From the NCBI RefSeq assembly GCF_030272615.1, contig NC_081410.1, positions 142,323,349 through 142,387,348 on the forward strand: 64,000 bases of DNA, given 5' to 3'. The notes beneath the pieces were generated by a model. The model ran no database searches, was not told where the DNA came from, and was given only the letters and a program-made list of their open reading frames with translations. Below, in pieces: positions 23,374 to 34,470 of this stretch. Source of the DNA: Cryptomeria japonica (lineage: Eukaryota > Streptophyta > Pinopsida > Cupressales > Cupressaceae). The translations under genes were made by a program, and so were the position numbers. Each line of letters opens with the position of its first letter. Within the stretch, counting starts at the first letter, position 1.

Positions 23374-24719
23374 TTGTTGGATCATTTTTGGCCTACTTCA
23401 GTGGGGTCCATGCTTCCCCATAGTGACTTGACGTACCACACATATTATCAGTATAAGATGAGGGAGTTGGCCCCTAAATTACCTCAACCTAGTTATTCAT
23501 TGCCTCTTCCTGCCTCGACTTCTGCTCCATCTATTCCCGTGTTGGAGCGGGTAGTTCCTCATGTACCCTCATCATCAGGGGCTAAGGCTAAACCTGTTCC
23601 TTTGAATAGATCACCTCGTTTACCCAGGACTATACAACCTCCGATGGTGTCTTCTATTCCTACGACTTCACCTAGTGCAGACATGGGAAAGGCACCCATG
23701 TTGTCAAACTCTGTGGTCCACCCTCCCTTCAAGCTCCCAATCATGGTCAGCATATCTCGGCCCTCTCAATATGTGAAAGGGACGCAATCCTCTTGTTTTC
23801 ATTTGTCATCACTTGCTACCATTTCATAGCCTGTTTTGGCACCCTTTGTTCCTCTCGTTGCTCCTCGCGTGAAGCGATGTAGAATTCTTGTTGCTATGAA
23901 TGTAGTGCCTATCTCGAATGCACCTATTGTTCCATCGGTTGGGCCTTATATTATCATCGACAAGGTTTCAGAGGCCTCTTCCATGGAGAATAATGCTAAG
24001 TCCTCTCAGGCTTCTGTTGATGGTCCTCAATTTCGTTGCAATCAGCATGCACGTGAGCGTAAGTGCTATCACTAGGCCATGGATCGAGAGCACGATATTG
24101 CTTTGCAATCTACTAGTGCATCTATAGCATCCAGTTCTGTCGCATTAGCTCTTGTTTCATTAGGTGCTCTTGTTTCTGCATCATCTTTTCTTTTACTCCC
24201 AGCTTCTTCGGGGCCTATTGATAAACCTCCCTCTAAACGAGTGTAGGTTTTCATCACTCCCTCTGTGGAGCCACCCCTCATTACCTCTTTACTGAACATA
24301 CCTATGTTATCTTGGACCATGGATATGCTGCATATGCAGGTGGTCTCCAGTGCAACTTTGTCTTCCCCCCTATTTTGCAACCGGTCCTGCATCAAAGTTT
24401 TCCCGAGGTCTTTCAGCCTACTATTGATAGGAGATGTGTTGCTCCTATCCAACCCAAATGCAAGTTTGAGCAGGGCCCCGTCTCGGAGTTTTGAAGGTTA
24501 AAATCCTCATAGGTATGTTCCTCATCCTTTTATTTGCCCATTTCAGTTCCTATTATTTTGCCTGTTTCTGTGTGTGTGGTCGAGAAGGCTCCGCCTTCTC
24601 TTGAGTTTGTCATTGCCCCTCTTTCAGAGGTTGGTAGTCCTATTTTTGTTTCATCTTCCCCGAGTGAGTCACCTGCTTCCTCCACAAAGGCTTTCTTGTT
24701 CGGATCCTTGGAGGGCATT
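23374..24719 (+). pseudogene. Element B Pro/Ser-rich ORF downstream of protease, unknown product
   Basis: The frame starting at 23374 stays mostly open to 24245 with stops at 23827, 24073 and 24244. It is rich in Pro, Ser and Val (SLPLPASTSAPSIPVLE, PPMVSSIPTTSPSADMGK). After a frame change it continues (24312-24490, LQCNFVFPPILQPVLHQSF; 24534-24719). It is cut by element C at 24720, and reading appears to continue at 48430 (IVYDLYAIIDPC across the junction). In T1 this position holds the G-patch region and RT. Here neither is seen. I do not recognise the protein. Confidence 0.4.
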
Positions 24720-25240
24720 TGATGCAGAGTGGGCAACTAGAAGGTTAGAAGACCCAAAATCACCCCTCTATGCCTAATCCAAGGCCTAATACAACCCCAC
24801 AACTAGGGTTCTACACACACTAATGACAACCAGTCACCAATTACACTTCCTAGGAAGGGTTTGGAGTGTTTCAGACCTAGGACAACTCACCCTAACCTTC
24901 CAATAAAGTTTGGAACTCTTCTTTGTGCACCCAAGTCAAGAAACCTCTATTTAGGCCTAGTTTTAGTAGCCCTGCTAGACCGATATTTCTAACTTGGTTC
25001 AAAATTCTTACAAAACACCCTTTGGAAAATTTGCAGATTTTAGTACCCTTTTTGGGCTTACACCCAACCCCAAGAGACTGAGGTTTGACTCTAATCTAGC
25101 ACCCCTAAGCACCTACCAAGGACACAGACCTAATAAGCCTAATTAGGCTTGGTTTCCAAAGCAACTACTTGAGGATGGGTTTGCAGAACTAGAATCAACA
25201 CTTGGACATGTTCCCCTATCCTCTAATGGGATAAGTCAAC
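24720..25240 (-). repeat. 3' LTR of element C, first part (continues at 41507-42408)
   Basis: It starts TGATGCAGAGTGGGCAACTA on the plus strand, as 47087 does. It is interrupted by T1 after the target TCAAC at 25236-25240. The unoccupied sequence at about 47600 (CTAAATCAACCATCAAATAA) shows what the site looked like before T1 inserted. Confidence 0.9.
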
Positions 25241-26015
25241 TGTAGACACCTAAAATTGTCATGTCTAATTAAATAAATATTTTATTTATTTAATTATCTA
25301 AGCTTAATTCTTCTATTAATTAAATAAATCCTTATTTATTTAATTAATTCATTTATCCTCTTCTAGCCTTATTTCTCATTTAAATAAATACATTTATTTA
25401 TTTAAATTATCCTTTTCCTAAATTAAATAAATATCTTATTTATTTAATTGATCCCATTTCTTCTATTAATTAAATAAATCTTTATTTATTTAATTAATTC
25501 ATTTTCTACCCATGACACATGTCATTCATCTCTTAATTCCTACACTACCTACCTCTTTCATTATTTTATTATTTTTTTTACCTACCCTCTAATCATAGCC
25601 GACCTCCTTTTACACCTCTCAATCTTATCCCTCCATTTCATATAGTGTTTTCTATATAAGGAGATGCTTCCTTCATTATCAACCCTAATCAATCATTCTA
25701 ACTACTTGATCAATTGACTACTTGGCATATGCGATCCTACTTGCAACCACATTCCGTTATTTGTTGAGCTCTTGTGCACATAAAATCTGAGAGCAAATAT
25801 ATCAAGCAAGATCAATGGAGATAGGAAGAATGGAGATCAAAACCCTATTGGACATGTGATGGTATAAGCTTTGTGATTTCATTTGATTTGCATTGTCTTA
25901 GGTAATCTTCATATGTTATGGTGGATCTTTGTTGTTGTTAGGCTAGGGTTTTTGTGGTTGAATTCATTTAGCCTTTCAATATCGTTATTATTGTTATCCA
26001 TTTTCACCATATACA
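25241..26015 (+). repeat. 5' LTR of T1
   Basis: It starts TGTAGACACCTAAAATTGTC and ends TTTTCACCATATACA. The U3 contains at least four palindromic AT blocks of the form TTAAATAAAT / ATTTATTTAA (25265-25500). A TATA box CTATATAAGG at 25653-25662 marks the likely promoter. The transcript start would be some 30 bases further on. Confidence 0.93.
25653..25662 (+). promoter_or_regulatory. TATA box of the T1 5' LTR
   Basis: CTATATAAGG is conserved in the T3 LTR (about 59620) and nearly so in the T0 LTR (about 2847). In T1's own 3' LTR the matching place reads CTATAGAAGG. Confidence 0.65.
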
Positions 26016-26018
26016 TTT

Positions 26019-26038
26019 TGGCACGCTGGGTGGGACTC
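26019..26038 (+). other. Primer binding site of T1
   Basis: TGGCACGCTGGGTGGGACTC starts three bases (TTT) after the LTR end ACA. Element L has a similar PBS with the same spacer. I did not assign the tRNA with certainty. Confidence 0.7.
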
Positions 26039-26119
26039 TTGTCCCTTTTGTATTTAACATTTTTGTTGCAGATCTTGTGTTTTGAAGTTGTAGATCTAAC
26101 GTTTTTGACAACATTTTGA

Positions 26120-26390
26120 TATTCCCACGTCTGTGCACTTTCGGATTGCGTTTTTTATTTTCTGGAGCGTTTGCGACATCTGGAATCGCGTCTGTGTTAT
26201 TGGCAGTATTTTATTTTGCAGGTTCCGGGAATTGCGTTTGTGTTATTAAGTCGCGTCTGCGGTGTTGTTAGCCGCGTCTGTGTCCAGAAGTCGCGTCTGC
26301 ATTTTGGAGCCGCATTTGCGTCGCATAGAACCACGTCTGCATTAGTAAGCCGCGTCTATGTTGAGGGTAATCGCGTCTATGTTCACCGAT
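26120..26390 (+). repeat. Array of CGCGTCTGTGT-like units, T1 leader part 1
   Basis: About eleven units (CACGTCTGTGC, TCGCGTCTGTGTT, TTGCGTTTGTGTT, TCGCGTCTGCGG, CCGCGTCTGTGTCC, TCGCGTCTGCATT, CCGCATTTGCG, CCACGTCTGCATT, CCGCGTCTATGTT, TCGCGTCTATGTT) recur about every 20 bases. Spacing is not a multiple of three and linkers differ, so this is not a coding repeat. Confidence 0.85.
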
Positions 26391-26759
26391 TTCAAATTTT
26401 GAGTTATTGATTTAGTTTTGAGTTTTTGCATTTAATGTTTCAGATCTGGTTTATTTTGAGCTAACATTTTCAGATCTAGCTAACGAAATTGGTGCAGCTT
26501 GTCTTGAAAGTAAAATCGTTTGGTTGAAGGCCCCTATTTTCATAAAGTCTTTTGGATTTAAAATTTACCTAACTTGTGTGCTTGCAGGAAGGGGTGATTA
26601 TTTGAAACAATCCAAACTACTAACAACTCTTTGTTGCAGGTCCTTGGCAAGGGTTTTTGGATTTTTTTTTAATTGTGTGCCTTGTTTTCATAGACTAGCA
26701 ATACTTCAATTGGTGCACTAAAATTGAATCATTGTCTTTTGTGTCTTGAGCAATAGGCT

Positions 26760-27350
26760 CTTTTTGTTTAATCTATAGAGGGCTTGTCTTCCCGTGTGGT
26801 CATTAGGACTACTAGTGAGAAGAGAACGACCCAAGTGGTAGCGAGGAAAACCCACCTCTTCCAAACCACTATAAACAACTGTATTCATGGTGAAAACTAT
26901 GGATAACGTGTGCTGATTAGTTCATACCGACACTATGTCTCCCCATAAACCCATTTGATCAAATTTATTTGATCAATTGTAGGGCGTAACCCCTACCGGC
27001 TGGGAGCCTTCTGTATTTACAGAGCTGAAAGTGCCGCATGTATGGCCACACGAGCGGATGCCCTTACTAGCACCTTTTTGTTTTAGAAGCCCAAATCCTT
27101 CTAGTTGTTGGGGCAGGAGGTTGGACCTCTGGTAGTGGCCCACATACATACGATTCTTAGTAGAGATACAAAGTTCACCATGGGGAGTTTTTGTGGGGAC
27201 TGATGCTTGGCTGACCTGAGAAGTGAGTGCCGAGGGTGGAGCCAATGAGGTCAAGCATCTAAGTATCCGCTCTGAATAGCGTAGCCTCGGGGGTAAAACC
27301 CCATGTGGGATCAACAACTATTGTCTTGGCCAGCCATAAGAATTGTGCTT
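26760..27350 (+). other. Conserved 5' leader block of T1
   Basis: It shares ordered short blocks with element L (minus strand 18560-17975) and with 61600-62130. These include GACCCAAGTGG, GATGCTTGGCTGACC, GAGTGCCGAGGGTGGAGCC, GTCAAGCATCTAAGTATCC and CAACTATTGTCTTGGCCA. There is no conserved reading frame. A structured RNA used for packaging, dimerisation or translation is possible. That is inference. Confidence 0.6.
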
Positions 27351-27599
27351 GACTTATTTTAAACATTCAAAACATTCAAAACCAAACAACAAAACATTGT
27401 GTCTTTTGTGTCTTCAAGTGTATGCAAAACATTTTTACATCAAACAACACACTTTTTATTGGAGTCATTTTGGAGTCTAGACACTTGCAAACATTAGGTC
27501 TTCAATACTGTGTCCTCTTGTCATGAAAAACAGTCAAACAGTAAGATTTGGTCACAACAGAATGACTTCACATATTGGAAAAAATTGCACAAATTTTGC

Positions 27600-27795
27600 A
27601 GAAACGTGTCTGTGTCTGACATAATAGCGTCTGTGTTGTATAACCGCGTCTATGAAGGGCAGAAACGCGTTTGTGTTTACAAAATCAACATTACACTTTG
27701 CAAAAAAATCTCGAGAAGCGCGTCTGTGTTGAACAGAGCCATGTCTGTGTCAGGAAATCACGTCTGTGAAGTATACAAGCGCGTCTGTGTTCAGA
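27600..27795 (+). repeat. Array of GCGTCTGTGTT units, T1 leader part 2
   Basis: About eight units (ACGTGTCTGTGTC, AGCGTCTGTGTTG, CCGCGTCTATGAA, ACGCGTTTGTGTTT, GCGCGTCTGTGTTG, CCATGTCTGTGTC, CACGTCTGTGAAG, GCGCGTCTGTGTTC) occur at about 20-base spacing, with one gap. Orientation is as in 26120-26390. Confidence 0.85.
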
Positions 27796-28281
27796 ATTGA
27801 AAAACTTTTACAGTCCAGCAAACAAACACAGTCAGTTTTGGAATTCTTGAGCTTCCTAGGTCATTTCTCTAGGTTTCATTTAGCAGTGAACTTGTCCTTG
27901 GGTCTCACACAGTCCATCATTGCTTTACACCTTACATTACATTCACATTTGTCTAAACTTGAGTCAAAAGGTCACTTGCTTGTCCTCACTATACTTTGTC
28001 AACACACTACATACAACAACACTTTGCTAAGTGGTCCCTCATCAAAGTTTCTTACCTTTGGGTCTCATTTGGTCTTACTTAGAGTCAAGGTTAACTTACC
28101 TCATCAAGAGAAACTATCCTCTCTTTGGAAGTCACACCTACTCTACTACATACATACTTGGTCTTACACTTTGGACATTGCAAGTACACCTCAGATTTAT
28201 TTACATTCCATCCAACTCTTGGTCTTCCATACTTTTTCCATTTTTCATCTAGTCTCACACATCTCGGTCAATACCTAGTTC
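27796..28281 (+). other. T1 leader between the motif array and gag
   Basis: The sequence is pyrimidine- and ACA-rich, with repeated CTTGGTCTTAC / GGTCTCACA-type phrases. An ORF at 27766-28278 has no recognisable motif and I treat it as chance. Confidence 0.4.
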
Positions 28282-30585
28282 ATGGTTGAAACCCGTCTTC
28301 AAAAATCTAGGAGAGAAGCTAAAGAGGCTCAAGAGTCCGCAAACATGAGTTCTTATGAGTATGATAATGATATCTTTTTCAATTCCGATCATACTACATT
28401 ACCTGACATGGATGCCTATAGAAACATTCCAAATGTTGAGAACATGGACACTACAAACAACAATGATACACACACACACACAATATGGACAACTTTTCTG
28501 TACATTCAGCAGATGTGGAAGAATCCATTATGAATCCCCATTTCAATCGATTGGTTGAGGAAATAATGAGGAGGGATAGACAATACTTTTTACAAATGAT
28601 GGCACAAAGTGGAGCCAAGATACCTCATGATTTTGACATGTCTCAAATAATGGAAAATCGGCCTTTGCAACAAAATCACTCCAACATGGATCAAAGAAGG
28701 CCTAATAGTGGAGGCAATAGAGGACCACATATGGTACCTGAATCACCATCATCTTTGTTTCAAAAACCAGAGGTCCCATACACACATGGTCAAGCATATG
28801 ATACTCACCTTCGCAGACCATTATGGAAGTCTTATGCAGAGAAATATTCTCAATCACACATCAATGCTAAGGATCAACCACCAAAGCAATTGGCTATTCA
28901 AAGACATGCTCAAAATTTGGACACAAGGAAACCCCGTGTCAAATTTGGGGGCAACACATTAGAACATGACATGCCTATAGAGTATGGTATACATGGACAA
29001 AATAGATATGGTGTTCCTCAACATGAATCTATACCAAGTGGTCCATATACGCAGCATCATTAGGGCCTCCTCCATATGAACATGTGTATGATCAATATCA
29101 TCCATATATGCAACATGCTCCTCCTCCAATTGGTGCCTCAAGCATGGGGTATCGTCCAAGAAGTCGATCTCCACCTAAGAACAATTTGGAGCAACAAATC
29201 AGGGACTTGCAAAAGAAAATGGAGGACATAAATACACCAAAGCCAACATACACAATGAGAGACATATGTCCTTATCCATTTGACAAAAGCATTCCAATCC
29301 CTCTTTTTTTTCTACACACTTTGTGACGCCTAAATTTGATAAGTATAGAGGAAAAGGGGATCCTAAGGCACACATAAGACAGTTTTTCACAGTTTGCATT
29401 GAGGTAGCAGCAAAAGAGACATATTTGATGAGATTATTCCCACAAAGCCTAGGTGATCAAGCTATGGAATGGTTCTCCTAACTCCCACCTGGTATTAAGT
29501 CATGGGGTGATCTAGCAGAGGAATTTATCCAACATTTCTCCTACAACATAGAGACAGACATATCAATCACTACTTTGTGCAACACCAAGCAAAGGGATGG
29601 AGAATCTTTTTCATCATTTTTACAAAGATGGAGAAATCTAGCCTGCAGATTCTCTTGTGAAATTCCACAAAAACAAATGGTAGAAATGTTCACCCAAAAT
29701 GTTAACAAAGACATTGGCTATGATCTAAGGAAAGCTTGTTTGTCCACCTTCAAGGACGTCATTGAAAAAGGCTTAGCAACAGAGAAGGTCCTAATTGAAC
29801 AAGGAGTCATTAAGATATTCAAGGAAAACAAAGATGAATTTAAGGGAAAAGACAAGCCGAGATTTTGGAACAAAAACAAGAACATAGTCAATGATGGTGT
29901 TGTTGACGCCAACACAGCCCGACCCAAATTCATCTTTTCGGGATCAAGTTCTACAAATAATCAAGTGAATACTCAAACAACTTCCAGATCGTGAAGGAAG
30001 TACACTCCCTTAGGAGAACCACTTGAGTCAGTTTTCAAAAAGCTAGTGGCAAACAAGGTAATCACAGTTCCAGATTTTCCTCCATATGAACCAAAGGTCA
30101 AACCAAATTGGTGGAATGATGATGAGTATTGTGAATTTCATAAGAGCAAGGGTCATAAGATAGGAAATTGTCATCGAATGAAGAACATCATACAAGATCT
30201 CATTGATAGAGGTGACATTGAAATTGAGGGACACTCATCCAATCAAGAACATGAGATGTTCAAGGAACCATTCCCAAAGCATGACAAGGGAAAAGATAAA
30301 GCCACAGATGACCAAACCAACTATACTAGAGCAACCTATAACTATGATTCAACCATCAATCACATCTTGATGGACAATTATGTCTCTACCATTATTATCA
30401 AGGACAAAACCTCTGAGAATTCTACCCGGAGACCCAGGATTGTCCTAAAAGGTGTTGGATCTTCTTCCGAATCTACCTCTGAATGTAATGTCACAACCCG
30501 CCGAGGTAAATTCACTTTGCAAGGTGCTCCATCCAAGAACACCGCTTCCTCATTAACCAAACCTGAGTATGACCTTGTAGAATAG
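28282..30585 (+). pseudogene. T1 gag, broken by frameshifts and stops
   Basis: The likely start MVETRLQKSRREAKEAQ is at 28282, directly after the leader. A charged, Met/Gln-rich N-terminal region (28485-29063) leads to a second block (29084-29310). The gag domain (KFDKYRGKGDPKAHIRQFF, LFPQSLGDQAMEWFS, LQRWRNLACRF) spans about 29330-29800. A Tat-type zinc knuckle CEFHKSKGHKIGNC is at about 30130-30170. The protein would build the virus-like particle and bind RNA. Breaks are a frame change in a (CA)n run near 28470, another near 29063, one in a run of eight T at 29304-29311, and stops at 29479, 29992 and 30583. From 29314 on, the frame is that of pol. Confidence 0.85.
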
Positions 30586-31359
30586 TTAGGGAAGACACCC
30601 GCGCTCATCTCCATCCTTGAGCTCTTACGCATATCCCCCGCACATAAAGCTATTCTTGACAAAATCTTGAGAGACACTGCCGTTCCTACTGATCTGAACG
30701 TGGACCAGTTTCAAGCCATGGTGGGATACCTTTCCATTCCACATTCACTTACATTCACAGAAGCCGATGACGCCTCCGTAAGTCAGCCACATAATGCATC
30801 GCTACACGTTGAAGCCTTCATACACAAACATCGAATAAAACAAGTCCTGATAGATGGAGGAGCTTGTCTAAACATTTGTACATTGAGCACAATTAAACAA
30901 TTGGGATATTCTGATAAAGATGTGAATTCTACAAATCAAATCACCATCAAGGCATATGATGATAAAGAACGTTTGTCCAAGGGCATAGTCACCTTGCCTC
31001 TCAGAGTTGGGCCAGTTACAAAGGATGTGGTTTGTCAAGTCTTGGATCTAGATCTCACTTATAACATATTGCTAGGACGTCCTTGGATTCATGAAATGAG
31101 GGCAGTCCCATCCACATATCACCAATGCATTAAGTTTCCTCACAATGGAGTGGAGGTAACAGTTAACAGCGATCCTAATCCATTCATATACTGCAATAAC
31201 CTGAGATCAAAAACTGAGACCATCATTCCAAGTAATCGTGAAGCTGTTCCTTCCTCGGCATACATTGATCCTGAGTCATTAAAACCTTCGACATCAAAAC
31301 AAGGTGAGCTTAACGGCAAGTTTCAAGATAAAGGCATGGGGGAATACACTTTAAATTAG
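30586..31359 (+). pseudogene. T1 retropepsin (aspartic protease) region
   Basis: It is in frame with gag. The active-site strand reads VLIDGGACLNI at about 30840-30870, where D-G-G replaces the usual D-S/T-G. The flap side and ILLGRPWIH (about 31060-31090) are typical of plant Ty3/gypsy proteases. The preceding part (30586-30780) has the helix-rich linker usual before the protease. A stop at 30583 separates it from gag and one at 31357 from the next segment. Both are in the same frame as pol, so these are point losses in one polyprotein. Confidence 0.85.
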
Positions 31360-31362
31360 ACC

Positions 31363-32742
31363 ATGTACCTACGACAAGTCATGAGTTCCCCAAAAGAATA
31401 TGGAAGACCACATCCTAACAAGCAAGTATCCATCATGATACTCAAATGGGACCCTACTACCTTTCAAAGATGGGGTGAATTGGAAGAGGAAGATTTATAC
31501 AAAATTCTTTACAAAGACATTGAGGATGATACACAAGATCACACCAGTCTACCATGTGAGAAATATGGCAAAGGATTCAAGATCCTACAAAAATTTGGGT
31601 ATGATGGAAAAAGCCCTCTGGGGTTACGAAAGGAAGGCATCATTGAACCTTTACAACCTGAATTGACTTTCAAAAAGGAATGCTTGAAAGGACTTGGTTT
31701 CTTGACTTCCAAGGTCCACACTCAAAGGGCAGAAGAAGCCTTACAAATCAAAGATGCCAAAATTCAACAAGAGGATCGCTATTCCACAAACTCCAATGAA
31801 TGGGAATGGGGTTCAGACAAGTCTTCTAGTGACTACAAGCTCACCGAGATATTCAGAGAACCAGATGAACCCACAGAAGAAGAGGAATTTTATAAAAGAT
31901 TCAAATTTGGTCAAGAAACAACCCATGAGGATTCCATACAGTCCTTGTCTCAAGGTCCTAGGTTGAAATCACATAGGATGAGAACCCCTGTCCCAGACTG
32001 CGTTACTAGTGATGATAATTTGGATTCGCTCGCGATTGAGACTGATGAGGAAAGTGCCATCGATGACCTTAATAATTACCTTGACATACCCGAATATAAC
32101 TGCATCTTCACTCTTAGCCCCGCTAACTTTGAAGACATTGAAGGCCTTCCCCTTGTTCACCACCAACTCATTGACTGGGATCATGAAGGACCTACACAGT
32201 TTGACACATTCCAAAATGATGAAGCTTTTATTGACTATCTTGGCATACGAGACGATCTCCCCCCTGGGGACCATAAAGTGGGATACACTATAGAACTCAA
32301 TAGCATGGCATATTTTGGTGAGGGTGTCGGACCTTCCAGTCGCAAAAATGTGAAAATAAGAACAAACCAAGGGTCTTATGGCGAAAACCACACTGTGGTG
32401 CTATCTGTCCCCAAAAAAGTAAAAAGAAAGGACGTATTTGAGGGCAAAAACCTCTCTGAGGCACCCGAAGATGGAAGGCTCGACATTCTCCCAGCATCAT
32501 ATGAGGAAACGTCATCCATGTTGGTAGAGGAGAATATCAAAACAAACATTGGTACAGAAGAGGTTCCACACAACATATTCCTAGCTCAATCGTTGACGGA
32601 GTCAGAAAGGTCAAAATTCATAAGTTTCTTCAAAGAATGACAATTCAACTTTGCATGGTCATACGCTGATATGCCTGGATTGGATCCGAATTTGGTAATG
32701 CATCATTTGACAGTTAAACTAGGGGCAAAACCAATGAAATAG
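31363..32742 (+). pseudogene. T1 G-patch-containing linker between protease and RT
   Basis: It is in frame with the rest of pol. Near residue 60-110 of this stretch a Gly-rich block (KILQKFGYDGKSPLGLR, then CLKGLGF) fits a G-patch, an RNA-binding motif known in some retroviral and plant retroelement polyproteins. An acidic region follows (31780-32120, many Glu/Asp), then a conserved pre-RT segment ending FISFFKE at 32637. Stops at 32638 and 32740 precede the RT core. The function of this linker in Tat elements is not established. Confidence 0.7.
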
Positions 32743-33600
32743 AAATTAAGAAAGATGCATCCACAAGTGGCATTACTAGTCAAAGCAGAACTTGAGAAAT
32801 TATTGGATGTCGGATTCATACGCCCAATTGATTATCTTGAATGGATCTCCAACTTAGTGCTTGTCAGTAAACCAGATCGCAGCATCAGAATATGTATAGA
32901 TTTCAGAGACATCAACAAAGCTTGTCCAAAGGATGACTTCCCATTACCAAATATTGACTTGATTGTTGATCTCATAGCAGGTCATGAAATGTTATCATTA
33001 ATGGATGGATTCTCTGGTTATAATCAAATAAGGATCGCGCCCGAGGACCAACACAAAACATCATTCACTTGTCCGTGGGGAACTTTCTGTTGGAATGTCA
33101 TGCCCTTCGGGCTAAAGAATGCAGGTGCTACATATCAAAGAGCCATGACTAGTATCTTTCATGATCTCATGCACGTAACCGTGGAAGATTATGTCGATGA
33201 CCTCGTGGGAAAATCAATAGACAGAAATACACATTTGGACATACTTTCAATCGTCTTTGATCGGTTGGAAAAATACAAAGTAAGATTAAACCCCAAGAAA
33301 TGTGTCTTTGGAGTAACCTTTGGGAAGCTCCTAGGATTCATTGTATCCAAAAGAGGAATCGAAGCTAATCCAGCAAAAGTCAAGGCCATCTTGGAAATAC
33401 AACCACCAAGAAATATCAGTCAACTTCGATCCTTACAAGGCAGACTCCAGTCCATACGAAGATTCATAGCACAACTTGCAGATAAGTGTAATCCTTTTCA
33501 ACACCTGGTACATAAAAACATCAAATTCAAATGGGATGATAACTATCAACAGGCTTTCCAGACGCTCAAAGATTATCTTCTAAATCCGCCAGTTTTGATG
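32743..33600 (+). pseudogene. T1 reverse transcriptase domain
   Basis: It starts at the frame after 32740 (ORF from 32755). RT motifs occur in order: FIRPIDYLEWISNLVLV, RICIDFRDINKACPKDDFPL, LMDGFSGYNQI, FCWNVMPFGLKNAGATYQR, YVDDLVGKS (the catalytic YVDD at about 33190-33201) and FGKLLGFIVSKRGIE. It copies the RNA genome into DNA inside the particle. All core catalytic residues are present. The NKACPKD phrase and the domain order match Tat elements. Confidence 0.92.
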
Positions 33601-34470
33601 CCACCAGTTCCAGATCAACCTCTGTTACTATACATATCAACTACTTCAACAGCACTGGGGGCACTCTTAACACAACAAATTGCTGAGGGCAAGGAAAAAG
33701 ATGTATACTATATCAATCGCACATTGGTAGGATATGAGCTAAATTACACACCAATTGAGCGTGCATGTCTCGCCGTGGTCTTTGCTTTGCAGAAATTATG
33801 ACATTGCATGCTCACTCATAAGACCAAGTTGGTTGCAAGGATAAACCCATTGAAATACCTTCTCAATAAAGCAACACTTACTGGGCGACTGGCCAAATGG
33901 GTAATGATCCTGAGTGAATTCGACATCGAGTATGTGGACAGAAAAGCAATAAAAGGACAAGCCATCACAGATCAATTAGCAGACGCTCCCATTATTGATG
34001 ATGTTCCTCTAAGTTTAGAATTTCCAGATGAATCTATTTTGACATTGTCACATGCAAAGCCATGGCAATTGTACTTCAATGGCTCATACACACAACATGG
34101 GGCAGGAACTGGCATCCTCTTTATAACTCCTCAAGGGGATTCTATACCAAAATCATACCGCTTATCATTTCCTTGCACTAACAATATAGCGAAATATGAG
34201 GCATTAACAACAGGATTACGGATTGCAGTTCAGTGGAAGATCCAGGAACTTCGTGTTTTTGGGGACTCTCAACTTGTAATCCATCAAGAAACTGATGATT
34301 ACCAAACAAAAGATGAAAAATTAATGCATTATAAACAAATGGTGGATGACCTGAAACAACACTTCACAAAGATAGACTTTGAGCAGATACCAAGAGAGCA
34401 GAATCGCGCCGCAGATGCCATGGCTACAATTGCTTCACTGATTGATCTACCTCCAAATGAGACCCACTAT
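33601..34470 (+). pseudogene. T1 RNase H and second, archaeal-type RNase H
   Basis: The first domain (33610-33990) has the standard Ty3/gypsy RNase H form (LLLYISTTSTALGALL, ERACLAVVFALQKL, TGRLAKWVMIL), with a stop at 33799 where T3 keeps CGA. The second (34050-34450) reads WQLYFNGSYTQHGAGTGIL, KYEALTTGL, VFGDSQLVI and NRAADAMATIASL. This is an archaeal-type RNase H, a known extra of Tat elements. Its first catalytic Asp is Asn here (codon 34078-34080), while T3 keeps Asp. The domain is probably inactive in this copy. Confidence 0.88.

Noticed and set aside
26973-27317. Minus-strand ORF of 114 codons in the T1 leader
   Set aside because: The matching region in element L and at 61600-62130 does not keep this frame, so conservation there is not for protein.
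27766-28278. 170-codon plus-strand ORF before T1 gag
   Set aside because: It has no motif and low-complexity Leu/Ser/His content, and begins inside the repeat array. Gag starts at 28282 in another context.
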